Part shown: positions 11,105 through 20,593 of the stretch, in pieces
Numbering within the stretch: position 1 is the stretch's first letter
How the letters are laid out: each line of letters opens with the position of its first letter
Assembly: GCA_037178625.1 (NCBI GenBank)
Contig: CM074132.1
Location: 3,348,001-3,412,000 of the forward strand
Length of the DNA: 64,000 bases
From: Skeletonema tropicum
Taxonomy: Eukaryota; Bacillariophyta; Thalassiosirophyceae; Thalassiosirales; Thalassiosiraceae
Direction of reading: 5' to 3'
The notes under the pieces: generated by a model
Databases searched by the model: none
Told to the model about the DNA's origin: nothing
The model's input: only the letters and a program-made list of their open reading frames with translations
Position numbers and translations under genes: made by a program

Positions 11105-11693
11105 TCACAACCGCTGGACCGAAAAGCTAAGGGACACTATCAACAGCAGAAAAAGTAGAATAATCCATAGGATGTCATGTTGAATGTGCCAGCCAAGTTG
11201 TTGATGGGCCGGTGCGTGTTGGTGGTTGGTGATGCATCGAAGGAGCATCGAAGGTTCGTTTTGAGAGGATGTGAGATGTGAGTGCATGCCGTCACTGCCT
11301 TCCCCGCCATACTTAGAGGGCTATGGGTACTGCTACAATGGGCAGTGCCGTTTTGATAAATTGCAAAACAACAAGAATTACACATGACGTGCATTTGGCA
11401 TGCACATGACGTACATTTGGCATTTTGAGTTTGAGTTGGGCGAAGATCCCGGTGGACGTGAATTTCAGTGGGATCTAATGGCGGTTTGAACGGTGATTGT
11501 ATAATCGCTATTTATGCGCTAAATTTGGACGTACATTTGGCATACACATGACGTGCATTTGGCAAAAAACTAATAGTTATTGGATACACATGACATGAAA
11601 CTGCAGAAAAAGCGTTACACATGACGTGCATTTGGCATGCACATGACGTACATTTGGCATCCACATGACGTACATCCCCGGGCGTGCATTTTC

Positions 11694-13093
11694 CTCAGCT
11701 CCGCTTGTGGGGCTTTCCAAGCATGACAGCGATGGCCACCTAACTAGCAGAAAAGGCCCCTTACACGACCCTGCCTATTGTGCACAAGACCCGTCAGAAT
11801 GTCCTAATAGAGGACACCGACCCCTTCGACAATAGTCTGGGCAGGCCGCCCTTCCAGGGTTTGCATTGATATTGGTTGAAAGGTGCCTTTCAAGAGGGCA
11901 CTATGATGCCCTTGAGTCTTGTGTGGAATTTTTTTTGCCGCAGAAATATGTACCAAAACTCTACGGTAGGAATTCAAAAAACTAGACCTTCGACCTCCAA
12001 AAACCAATGACATCCCTGGACATCCCAACCATGGCGACCAATTTGCTCCCCTTTCCATTGTAATGTCGGAAGCTATCTCCGTAATATCGCATCGTCGACT
12101 CCCATTGGTTCATATGAGAACGTGTATGCAGTGGAAGTGCGGTCAAAGCGGTCGATCGATCAAATAGTACTGTTTTTCATGTAGCTAGTCGGCCGCCCAC
12201 CAGATGGGCCGAGATAGTCGGCACGTGTTATCACAACAACAATTGATTGGGAGAGGCAATCCAGCGATAATTATTACTCCGCACGTCTATCATGATTGTT
12301 ATGGTCGGTTGGTGAGGCGAAAGTGCGTATATATTGCGATTGTGTCCGCCAATGCTGCCTTTATATGTTGTGTTGTCATGACACAACATCGACTCTCTCA
12401 CCTATGACGGTCTTCACTGCATCAAATGAGTAACATGAATGAAAATGGCATGCATAGGCAACATTCTTAAAGTTCTTAATAGGATGCTGCAATAATCGCC
12501 GCTGAGGATGAGCCGTCTATGATCTTAGGCCTTCGTTAGTATGGAAACTTCGGTTTGGTAGTTCTCAAAAGATCGGCCTTATCCTTTGTGTATCATGGCA
12601 ATGGAATGCCTATTCAACAATAAACTGGGCACAATATCGTGTCATTACGATTCAATAAGCGGTGTCCGCGTGGGGGGTTGCTGTTGACTTCATGCAAGAG
12701 AGAGTGTTTTGATTCGACTTATGTTGAGTGATGGAACACAAGTTCTACACATCAGTGCTTCCGAACATTAAACCACACAACAATGTACAGCAAGCATATT
12801 GCACCGCCGCATCGACCCGAACAGCAGTAGAAAACAAGACGCAATAATCCTATACCTTCATATGCAACAGGACGATGACTTTTATCTCAATTTTATTGAT
12901 CTTGGACGATTCATCGGTCCATCGATGATAATTGGTACACAGAATTTGCAATTATTAATGATTGTACAGGAGGTAAGACAAAAGTCTCTGGGAGAGAAGA
13001 CAGAGGAGCCAGGAGCCAGTTAGTTATCTCTCTAGAGGGCGATATTCAAATTGTAGTAAGTATAATACTAAATTTTTCGCCAATAATCGCCAA
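11694..13093. other. Gene-free stretch before the second tRNA-Glu
   Basis: Only short, unconvincing frames were found. Near 12985-13035 lies a copy of the CTCTGGGAGAGAAGA motif also seen at 8325-8385, so the area upstream of the second tRNA shares material with the area downstream of the first. Confidence 0.35.
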
Positions 13094-13166
13094 TCCGCTA
13101 TGATGTAGGTGGTTATCATACTTGCCTTTCACGCAGGATACCTGGGTTCGAGTCCCAGTAGCGGAA
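13094..13166 (+). tRNA. tRNA-Glu (UUC), copy 2
   Basis: Base-for-base identical to 7508-7580 over 73 nt (anticodon TTC in loop CTTTCAC), with the same orientation 5.6 kb downstream. The flanks differ, so the gene body alone is conserved. It was copied recently or is held identical by selection or gene conversion. Confidence 0.93.
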
Positions 13167-13167
13167 T

Positions 13168-13176
13168 TATTTTTTC
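13168..13176 (+). terminator. Pol III T-run after tRNA-Glu copy 2
   Basis: TTATTTTTT follows two bases after the tRNA and fits RNA polymerase III termination. Confidence 0.65.
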
Positions 13177-13657
13177 GTTTTATTGGTTGCCATCTCTATC
13201 CAAGCTTCGACAAAGCTTAGAGTTATTGCGGAAATCTGACGAGCTCTAGCGTGGGCGCGTGGGCGTGGCCGCTTGTATGTATGTAACGTTTCTGTACGTG
13301 GGCTGTACATGGGTAGGAATCAGCTAGCCAGATTTTTTGTACATAGAGGGTTCCCCCCCAAAGAGGCCTTATTCTCGCTTTTTGGTTAGTTCAAACTTTG
13401 GATAATGTGAGAATAGACTGGGGCAAATACAAAACTGTGGGGTGAAATTTGTGTTGAGCATAATTTTAACACCTTTCTCTACCACACTCTATAGTTTATA
13501 TAATTATATCCCTTAGGATATTTTGTTTGCCGAGTCTTAATTGGGTTGGCGTTAGGGGGGCTTGCGCTTCTGCGACTCCAAGAAGGTAGCAGCTGTTCGG
13601 CCCCTCAAATTGAAATATCCTGGATAATTTTTTTTCACTGTAGATTAAGATTGAGTA

Positions 13658-14959
13658 TTGTATTTTGTGCGAATCCTCATTATTGATGAAATATCTTTTT
13701 TCAAGGCAAGCGATGTCATAAAACTTGACAAGCAACTGAAAAAGCTCACTGGCCGGTATGACATGGTGTATGGGGGGGTGTCAATAGTCTTCTCTGGAGA
13801 CTTCCACCAACTAAAGCCAATCTGTGCAGAAGATGATGTTCTCTACTCAAACTCCAATGCAGCTTCGGTTTGGGAGAATACCATCAACTGTGCCATCTTT
13901 CTTGATAACAGCCACAGATTCAAAGATGACCCCGAGTTTCGGGAAATACTCGCTAGAATGAGGATGGGTGAGGACACACGTGAAGACAGAAACCTAATAA
14001 ACAAGCGAGTAGTGAGCACTAGCACTAGCTCAACCTCCACGCTTACATTGCCAGAACACTCACCTGACGCATGTTTCGCATGCTCTACCAACAAAGAAAG
14101 AAACGGCATCACGGCAGCAACATTCAAAATGCACATAGAAGAAACGCACCCTACCATTGTTGATGATAGTCCACCACCTGACCACACTCTCATAATTGAG
14201 GCATCAATATACAAAGCAACCCATTCTGATACTGAGGATGAAAGAGCCAACACCAAAACCAAGAAGAGGAGGACAAAACGGAGGTGCATGCAACGCAGAA
14301 AGGTTTCTGCAGCTTTCCACGACACCATTACCACGCAGCTGGGAGATGATGACATAAGGTCGACCAACTTTGCCTCAAATGGAGCTAAAATTGAGCCTGC
14401 CCTACGAATTTACCCCGGATCCCACCATATGTGCATAACGAATGAGGATCTTGACAAAGGGCGAGGCAATGGGACCCTTTGCAAATGCTTGAAAGTCAAA
14501 CTCAGAAAGGATGGTCGAGAGAGGAGGTGGAAAAATTGGGATGGAAAGAAGGTATGGACTGTTTCTGTTGACGACGTGGAGTGGGTAGAGTTCGAGCACT
14601 ACCCGACTACTGGCACCAAAGCACGGACCTTCAAGCTCAAACCACAAGAATTTTCGGCCACTATCAAGTTCCCTCTGACTGAAACAATAAATACAACAGT
14701 GGGCAATGCACAAGTCAAGCAGGTTCCTGTCAACTCCAACACAGCAACAACTGGCCACAAGCTGCAGGGAATGTCAAAAGACATCCTCATTGTGAATGAC
14801 TGGAACTATCGATGCGTGAACTGGATATACGTTGTCTTGTCAAGGGTGAGAACACTAGCTGGACTCTACCTAATGAAACCATTGGACCTCGAGCGCAGCT
14901 TCAATGTTCCTGAAAATCTCATTCGCTTCGAGCAACGTTTGAAGGACACCAAAGAATGA
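13658..14959 (+). pseudogene. Pif1-type DNA helicase, N-terminally truncated
   Basis: An open frame of 433 codons that starts after a stop at 13652 with no ATG until about residue 35. It keeps the Walker B/motif II (LIIDEISF, about residues 7-14), motif III (IVFSGDFHQLKPI, about 43-55), a motif IV-like DNSHRFKDDPEFREIL (about 82-97) and a C-terminal UvrD/RecD-like end (TGHKLQGMS and VVLSRVRTLAGLYLMKPL). This is the order seen in Pif1/Helitron-type superfamily 1 helicases. The Walker A/P-loop and all upstream motifs are missing, so it cannot be an active ATPase as it stands. A long Ser/Thr- and Lys/Arg-rich insertion (about 120-235) separates the halves. It is probably a relic of a mobile-element or amplified helicase family. 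Confidence 0.7.
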
Positions 14960-15309
14960 CCAATTCTCGACATGTTGGGTTACCAATCGAATGCAGAGAT
15001 GGATACAATGCAGTGAAGAGTTTTAGTAATAATCAGAAAGTCCATAACAACAACTAGAGAATACATTAAACATCTCTACTTGATGAACCTTTTGGATCTG
15101 TGAAAGCACCTACCCAAAAAACAAATGCTTTATTATGCTCAATTTTGTGCAGCAAGAGAATTTCGTGCAGCAAGAACAGAAGCACGAAAGCCGGGAGAAG
15201 CTTGCCCTGCCGCCGCACGCCAATTGTATATAGTAATCGTACTCCTAAAGAGTAAGTACTACTTAGGAGTCGCGTAGGCAGGTGATATCATTTATTGTTT
15301 CATAATTCA
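14960..15309. other. Spacer after helicase relic
   Basis: No gene was recognised. It contains a short inverted pair (AGTAGTACTTAC-like) near 15240-15270. Confidence 0.3.
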
Positions 15310-15540
15310 GAATTGAAGTGATCTGAGACGAGAATGTCTTCCCAGTGAAGAGGAATAAGGGATTCTTTCCAATGTAGCGTCTTTTTTGTAGAAATACTTC
15401 ACAGTTCATGTTCATGGACATGGACAATAGGAGGAGCCCATAGATCGTAGTCTGGCGTTAGTTGCCAAAAAAAGGTTGACGAGGTTGTAGAGAAACGGGA
15501 TGAAAGGAATATGAATCGATGTGTGAAGATTGCGACAGAA
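15310..15540. repeat. Dispersed repeat copy 2 (partner at 7615-7850)
   Basis: Diverged copy with GAGACGAGAATGTCTTCC at the start and GAATATGAATCGATGTGTGAA near the end. It lies immediately downstream of the minus-strand gene ending at 15592. Confidence 0.55.
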
Positions 15541-15591
15541 ACGTGCAACGAATGCATATCATTCTTCGAAAATAATACCGTACACTAAGGA

Positions 15592-16623
15592 TTACTTATT
15601 TCGCGTTCTCTTTGATGACAAATTCCTACCACTCCCTGCCTCATCTGATTTCGCAGCTGTATGCCGGTACTGATTCGTTTCAGAAATATTCAAATCATCT
15701 AATAATTCATCTTCCCCCTCCTTCTCGCAAGCATCAAACATTGCATCTTCCAAGAGTCTAAGATAGGCCCTCTCTGCTAGTTTGGTAGGCCATTGTTGGT
15801 TCGATGTTGCGTTTGTGTCTCCTTCATCATTATCAGATGATGGTGGTGGTGAAGATCTTGGCAGATACGGCATGTTGAGTAATACTTCCAACACATCCAA
15901 ATTGTCTTCACTTTTACTAAAGATCGCATTCTTTATCCCTTGCAATGTGCCTTCTTCTACGTTTACTCTTTCTTCTAATTCATCAATATTGGAAACCCCT
16001 CTCGTTACATCGCCGGAACGTAAGTTTTGTTGTATGAGCGCTTCACATAGCAGCGCACTATCACTATCACTCTTTGCTTCTTTTTTGTCAGCGAATAGTC
16101 GTTGTATGTAATGATCAGAACGTAATCTCTTTAACATCTCGGCACGCAGCTTTTTTCTCGCCTTACAATCGTTACGATTTTGTTTCTTTGCGTCATCTTT
16201 TGTTCCCCCCTTGCTCTCGATGGCACTTGCGGTAAGCTTGAAAAATAATTCCTCTTGAAATTGTTTCGCTGTTGCGACGTCGCCATCATCATTATTGTCA
16301 CGTCTTTCACAACCTCTCTCATCATTTTTATAGTCACTTTGATTATACTTTTTCCAATGGCATTGCACATGTATTGAAACGGATATATATTTAGATGACA
16401 ATGTCAATGTACCACACAACGACGATGATGTCTTTGTGGCGACATGTCCTATGTCATCGACTTCACCATCCAGAAGAAGTTGTTTCTGTTCCCAATTTAG
16501 GCACAGGCTTTCCATCTGGCTCTTTGCCAGCGGGTCAGGTTTCGATTCATCAATGTGTCGGGCGAGGGCATCGGTGAATTGGCTTGTGGTGATTTGCATG
16601 GTCGACAAGATCTTCCTCAACAA
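15592..16623 (-). CDS. Unrecognised charged protein, 343 aa
   Basis: Complete minus-strand frame from ATG at 16623 to the stop at 15592. The protein is hydrophilic with a strongly charged central region (about residues 95-200, Asp/Lys/Arg-rich, including KKLRAEMLKRLRSDHYIQRL, likely helical) and acidic C-terminal helices (LAERAYLRLLEDAMFDACEK). It ends in a basic tail SSKRTRNK. No signal peptide, membrane segment or known domain was recognised. It is divergent from the gene starting at 16992, with a 368-bp spacer that probably serves both promoters. A nucleic-acid-associated or scaffold role is only a guess. Confidence 0.6.
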   Translation of the reverse strand: MLRKILSTMQITTSQFTDALARHIDESKPDPLAKSQMESLCLNWEQKQLLLDGEVDDIGHVATKTSSSLCGTLTLSSKYISVSIHVQCHWKKYNQSDYKNDERGCERRDNNDDGDVATAKQFQEELFFKLTASAIESKGGTKDDAKKQNRNDCKARKKLRAEMLKRLRSDHYIQRLFADKKEAKSDSDSALLCEALIQQNLRSGDVTRGVSNIDELEERVNVEEGTLQGIKNAIFSKSEDNLDVLEVLLNMPYLPRSSPPPSSDNDEGDTNATSNQQWPTKLAERAYLRLLEDAMFDACEKEGEDELLDDLNISETNQYRHTAAKSDEAGSGRNLSSKRTRNK

Positions 16624-16991
16624 TTACATACGACAGGTAGGTGGAGGCCGATCGAGGAGGCGCCGAGGGAGGAGGTTGGTGGCTGGTTGGTGGTTGTGGT
16701 TGTGGATACCAATCTCAAAAAAGGTGCCATTTTCTCGTGAGGATCCCATGCCTATTTATTCCCCTGTATAACCGGTACACAATTTCTCCCTTAAGATCGC
16801 CAACGCCTGCCTCTTGTCTTCGCTTTACAAGATTACTTGGATGCATAGCAGGCCTGGTGCAGACGCACTTGGAGATGATGTTGATGTTGCTGTTCGCTGC
16901 AATCGGCCATGACATCATGAGTAGCATGTAGTGAGAGAAGCTTATAATCTCATTGACATCAAAATATCTAGCGACACAAGTCTTCCGCACC
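16624..16991. promoter_or_regulatory. Divergent promoter region (inferred)
   Basis: A 368-bp spacer between head-to-head genes. It starts GC-rich with GGAGG tracts and becomes AT-rich toward 16940. No specific element could be identified with confidence. Confidence 0.3.
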
Positions 16992-19184
16992 ATGCTCAAG
17001 AAGAACAAAAAGAAGATCTTGAAAGGTGGATCGTTCCGATTCTCACGCAAAAAGTCCGACAGCAACAATGATGTTGCAACAAATAATGAACGCAGTCAAT
17101 CTGGAAACATCACATCACAGCAAACAACCGACATCGTTGTATCGCCGCATCATTAACGAAGAATCCGCGATCCTACTCCCCATCAGACTACTACTTCCAT
17201 ACCACAGCTCAAGGGGGAGTCAACGCTTCACTCACACCTCTCTCCGAACACTACGCGACAAATGAAACACTCCTCTCACTATTCTCCACTCTCTACGAAA
17301 AAGATCAATTCTCAGTGGCTTATGCTGCCGGTGTCAAGTTTGTCGAGGTGGCTTTGTTGCAAATACCACAGAATGGATACTTCAAGAGTAAGAAGTACAG
17401 GAAGGAACGGGCGAAGAGTGCAGCGGATGCTTTGAGAGTTACCAAGTTGTTGGGGGGGATGGTGGATGAGATGGAAGAATGATGATGATGAAGAGATGAT
17501 GATTAATAATAGTGATAATGGCAATAACAGTAGTTGCGGCTGTGGGTTTGAAAAGATTGAAAAATTGCAAAAGTTGGCTACACTTGCACAACGATCATTT
17601 GATGAGGCTATTGATGATCTGAAGGATGATAGCAACACTAACACTGATAATGATGGTGGCACTACTACTCCGTTACATTGTCAAGATTGGGATGTTGCCC
17701 AACAAGTATCACTATTCTGGAAGGAATGGGGCAACAAAGGCAGCGTCGAGAGTGTGTTGTCCATGCCTGATAATTGTTGTACACTTTTTGGTGGTGGAGA
17801 AATGGGTAATGATGAAGTTGTGCAGGATGAAGTAGTGGAAAATAACAACAACGCATCCAAGAGAGCAGAATTATTTCAGGAGAGGCAAGATAGTGCACCT
17901 GAAACAAGTGAACGAACGGGTGATTTTGAACGTGAGGAATCGCAACAGCAAGGTGAGGAGCAAGAAGTTGATGACTCAATCAAGCACTCTCAACAACCAA
18001 GTAATGAAGGAGCCTTGGGTGACAAAGAGACGCCAATAATTACAACAGAAACCACATCACACGAATCAAATGATACTGAGCAAGTAGAAACATTGAACGA
18101 TACTGAGCAAGTAGAAATATTGACTGACACGAGAGATGAAGTCAAATCAGACTTGAGACAATCTCAGGTGGAAGATCCAAGAAGCGATGAATTGGACGAA
18201 GATTTAAAGATTGCGTTGAGCATGAGCTTAGCAGAGAGTATGAGCTCCACAATCCCCACCAGCGACGATGGAACTAAACGAGACCAACAGGTACCCGTTT
18301 CAGTGGTTGCAAAGCAATACAGAGAAAAGTATGAGTCCCTGAGAGAAAACGGGTCAATCCACGTAAGATTTCTCGATACGTATCAGGGTAGGATTGCAGA
18401 CAGTACCAATGGATGCACAGTTGTGGCACCGCTAATGTGCATCAACTACTTCACATCAGATCAAACTGATGCAATGAATGGTATCGCTGATGAAATGATC
18501 AATCAAGTGATTGATGTCCACACAGTCAGCGTTTTACCAGAAGTACGTCGTAAATTGAGTCTTCCTCGAGACTCGTTCATCGTTCCGAGTGACGTCCATG
18601 ATTATCTCATTGATACTGGTCTTTTGTCCACGTCTCAGTTTGTGGGAGTTTGTGGTGGGAGTATTTTGGACGATGATCATATCGAATCATTCAAATCAAC
18701 TCTACTGTTGCTGAATGATGAAAGAGAACGAAAACGGTTGAGGGGTAAAAGGCTTGGTGCCACGTTTTTCTTCGCAGGACACGTCATAGCATTCCATCAT
18801 ATCAATCATGAGGGGTGTGATCATATCGAGCTTATTGATTCACTACCCAACCATGAGACGTGGAAAATACGTCAATCATCATCTTTTGACACGTCAAGCT
18901 ACTTCGAAGACAGGGAGCCTTCAGAGACCTCTTGTCGTTCCAGTGACAGTAACTTTGGAGAAATGTGGGAACGATCGGATAGATTTGATTATCATGAACA
19001 GAATCGTAATGCAGTTCGAGTTCGATGCTTAGATGTGAGACACGTGGACACTCTTATTCGTCATTATGCCTTGTCAAAGTTCTCTGATGAAGAGAAACGA
19101 TTCTGCGACGAGCACGTCTTTCGAGAGGAGAATAGTTCCTTTGATCCACGTGTCTTCCAAGCTTTCATCTGGGCTGAGGCGTAG
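16992..19184 (+). CDS. UIM protein with candidate cysteine-protease (deubiquitinase-like) domain; two frame breaks near 5' end
   Basis: The 3' part (17466-19184, 572 codons) is one uninterrupted frame. It has an acidic disordered region, then a ubiquitin-interacting motif DELDEDLKIALSMSLAES (about residues 240-257, with the E/D-x3-A-x2-x-S signature). The C-terminal globular domain includes NGCTVVAPL (Cys at about 316), FFAGHVIAFHHI (His about 438-446) and IELIDSLPN (Asp about 458). The Cys-His-Asp order and the UIM suggest a thiol protease acting on ubiquitin chains. Upstream, coding-like sequence runs in other frames: a basic start MLKKNKKKILKGG (16992 on) and SYSPSDYYFHTTAQGG to LLGGMVDEMEE (17171-17479). 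Joining them needs shifts near 17155 and 17478, beside repeats (GATGATGAT), so these are introns, assembly indels or decay. The family was not identified by name. Confidence 0.55.
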
Positions 19185-19512
19185 CTAGCTACACAGTTTA
19201 ACGGGAGTGAATTATATCTATCAGTTTAGGGGGGGAAGGCAAGATGAAAGTGACTAGAATCTTAGTATAATAATAGCGGCATCTGTATTCCCTAGAAGGT
19301 GCACTCTTGCTCGTCACTTGCCTGCTGTTGTTTTCAGTTGAGGCTTGGTTGAGGTGAAGTAGGTTAGTTGCTTGAGTGCTTGCTTGGGCGGTTTGCTTGG
19401 CCGGCTCAACAACGTTTGTGTAGGGTTATTGGGGTTAATAAGATGTAGATCTGATAGGTCTTGTATCTGGTAGAGGTCATCCCACTGATAGGCCTACCTA
19501 CCTACTAGGAAG
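19185..19512. other. 3' flank and spacer before the foldback element
   Basis: No gene seen. It has short GCTTG/GGTT repeats near 19330-19420. Confidence 0.3.
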
Positions 19513-20253
19513 CGGGCGTGTTGGCGTGCCCACAACATCGTCTGGAGAGGTGGCGTATCGGATAAGCCCAGACAGACCTCAAAAACCCGGCCCGGGCCAT
19601 TTTTTTAGAGATCACCGCCATGGCAGCCGCATGACTAGCCCCCATAAATGATTTCCAATAACTTTTACTATGAAGAAGATATATACTTAACCATTGATAC
19701 TAACCTGTAGAGTATGTTTAGGAGAGCATATGGTATCCAAGAATCGTAGTAATATCTTATTTTCTCGCCGAGATATGCATTTTGGGGTTTACTATGGGCA
19801 CGCCTGCCAAATTTGTCCATCAATAAAGTTAGACAAGCTCATAGTAAACCCCAAAATGCATATCTCGGCGAGAAAATAAGATATTACTACGATTCTTGGA
19901 TACTATATAATCTACTGAACATACTCTAAAGTTATTCATCACTGTTTTAGCATATATCTCTGTTATAGTAGAAATAAAAGTTACGGGTTAGTTAGGCGGC
20001 TGCCATGGTGGAGGTCTCTAAAAAATGGGCCCGGGCCAGGTTTTGGTGGCGGGAACGGAGACTGTCTGGGCTTATAGTGGGCGCTTTTCATACCCTCTTG
20101 TGGGCGGTGCCCACGTGGGGCCCACAACTGCAAAAATCAGGTGAAAATGAGCTAAAATGCGGGCAAAATCCAAGAATATCGCGACAAAATCACCCAAATC
20201 TCCCGTCAAGCCTCCTGTCAAACCAGTCCCTCTTGTGGGCACGCCAACGCGCC
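19513..20253. mobile_element. Foldback (long inverted-repeat) element upstream of the ABC transporter
   Basis: A central hairpin has perfectly complementary 64-bp arms, 19733-19796 and 19840-19903, around a 43-nt loop, extending with mismatches to 19709-19928. Further out, GGCCCGGGCC-containing flanks (about 19590-19615 and 20022-20045), a GCAGCCGC/GCGGCTGC pair and GGCGTGTTGGCGTGCCCAC (from 19514) against GTGGGCACGCCAACGCGCCC (20234-20253) continue the symmetry. No coding capacity, so it is a MITE/foldback-type element. It ends about 340 bp before the ABCC start codon and could affect that promoter. Confidence 0.7.
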
Positions 20254-20593
20254 CACTATCCCGATACGCCTAGGGAGAGGTCAAGGAAATTTGGGGTCAT
20301 AATGAGGGTATTTTTTGAAATTATACGGGTATTTTGAGCTGATTATATTCCCGATTATCCACAGTTGAGGGGCCAACATTTGGGCGCTGCCCACATACAT
20401 GTGAGAATATTATGGTATGTAGCTCTCCATCCACGACCACTTACCACTTACCACTCACCACTCAAAATTGCACAATGGTCTTCTGACTCATTTCGACGCA
20501 CTACGCACTTGATTGAACACGGAGGCACTTTCGTTGAATGCCTCTACGCACTATGAAGGAGTAGAGATTCATTATCTACGTACGCCTGCAGCA

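Larger units (their letters stand above)
10145..11693. mobile_element. TIR element with subterminal TGACGT repeats
   Basis: Terminal inverted repeats are 10145-10170 (starting GAAAATGCACGTCCGGGAT) and 11667-11693 (its inverted match with one extra G and one substitution). Inside the right end, a unit close to CACATGACGTACATTTGGCA is repeated about seven times at 11381-11440, 11527-11570 and 11610-11670; a weaker copy lies inside the left end near 10190. Such clustered subterminal motifs usually bind a transposase. No transposase is encoded, so it is non-autonomous. No clear target duplication was found, so the exact ends are uncertain. Confidence 0.55.

Noticed and set aside
20513..20593. Upstream extension of the ABC transporter frame
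   Set aside because: Open, but starts with TTG and has no ATG; the next ATG at 20594 is the likely eukaryotic start.
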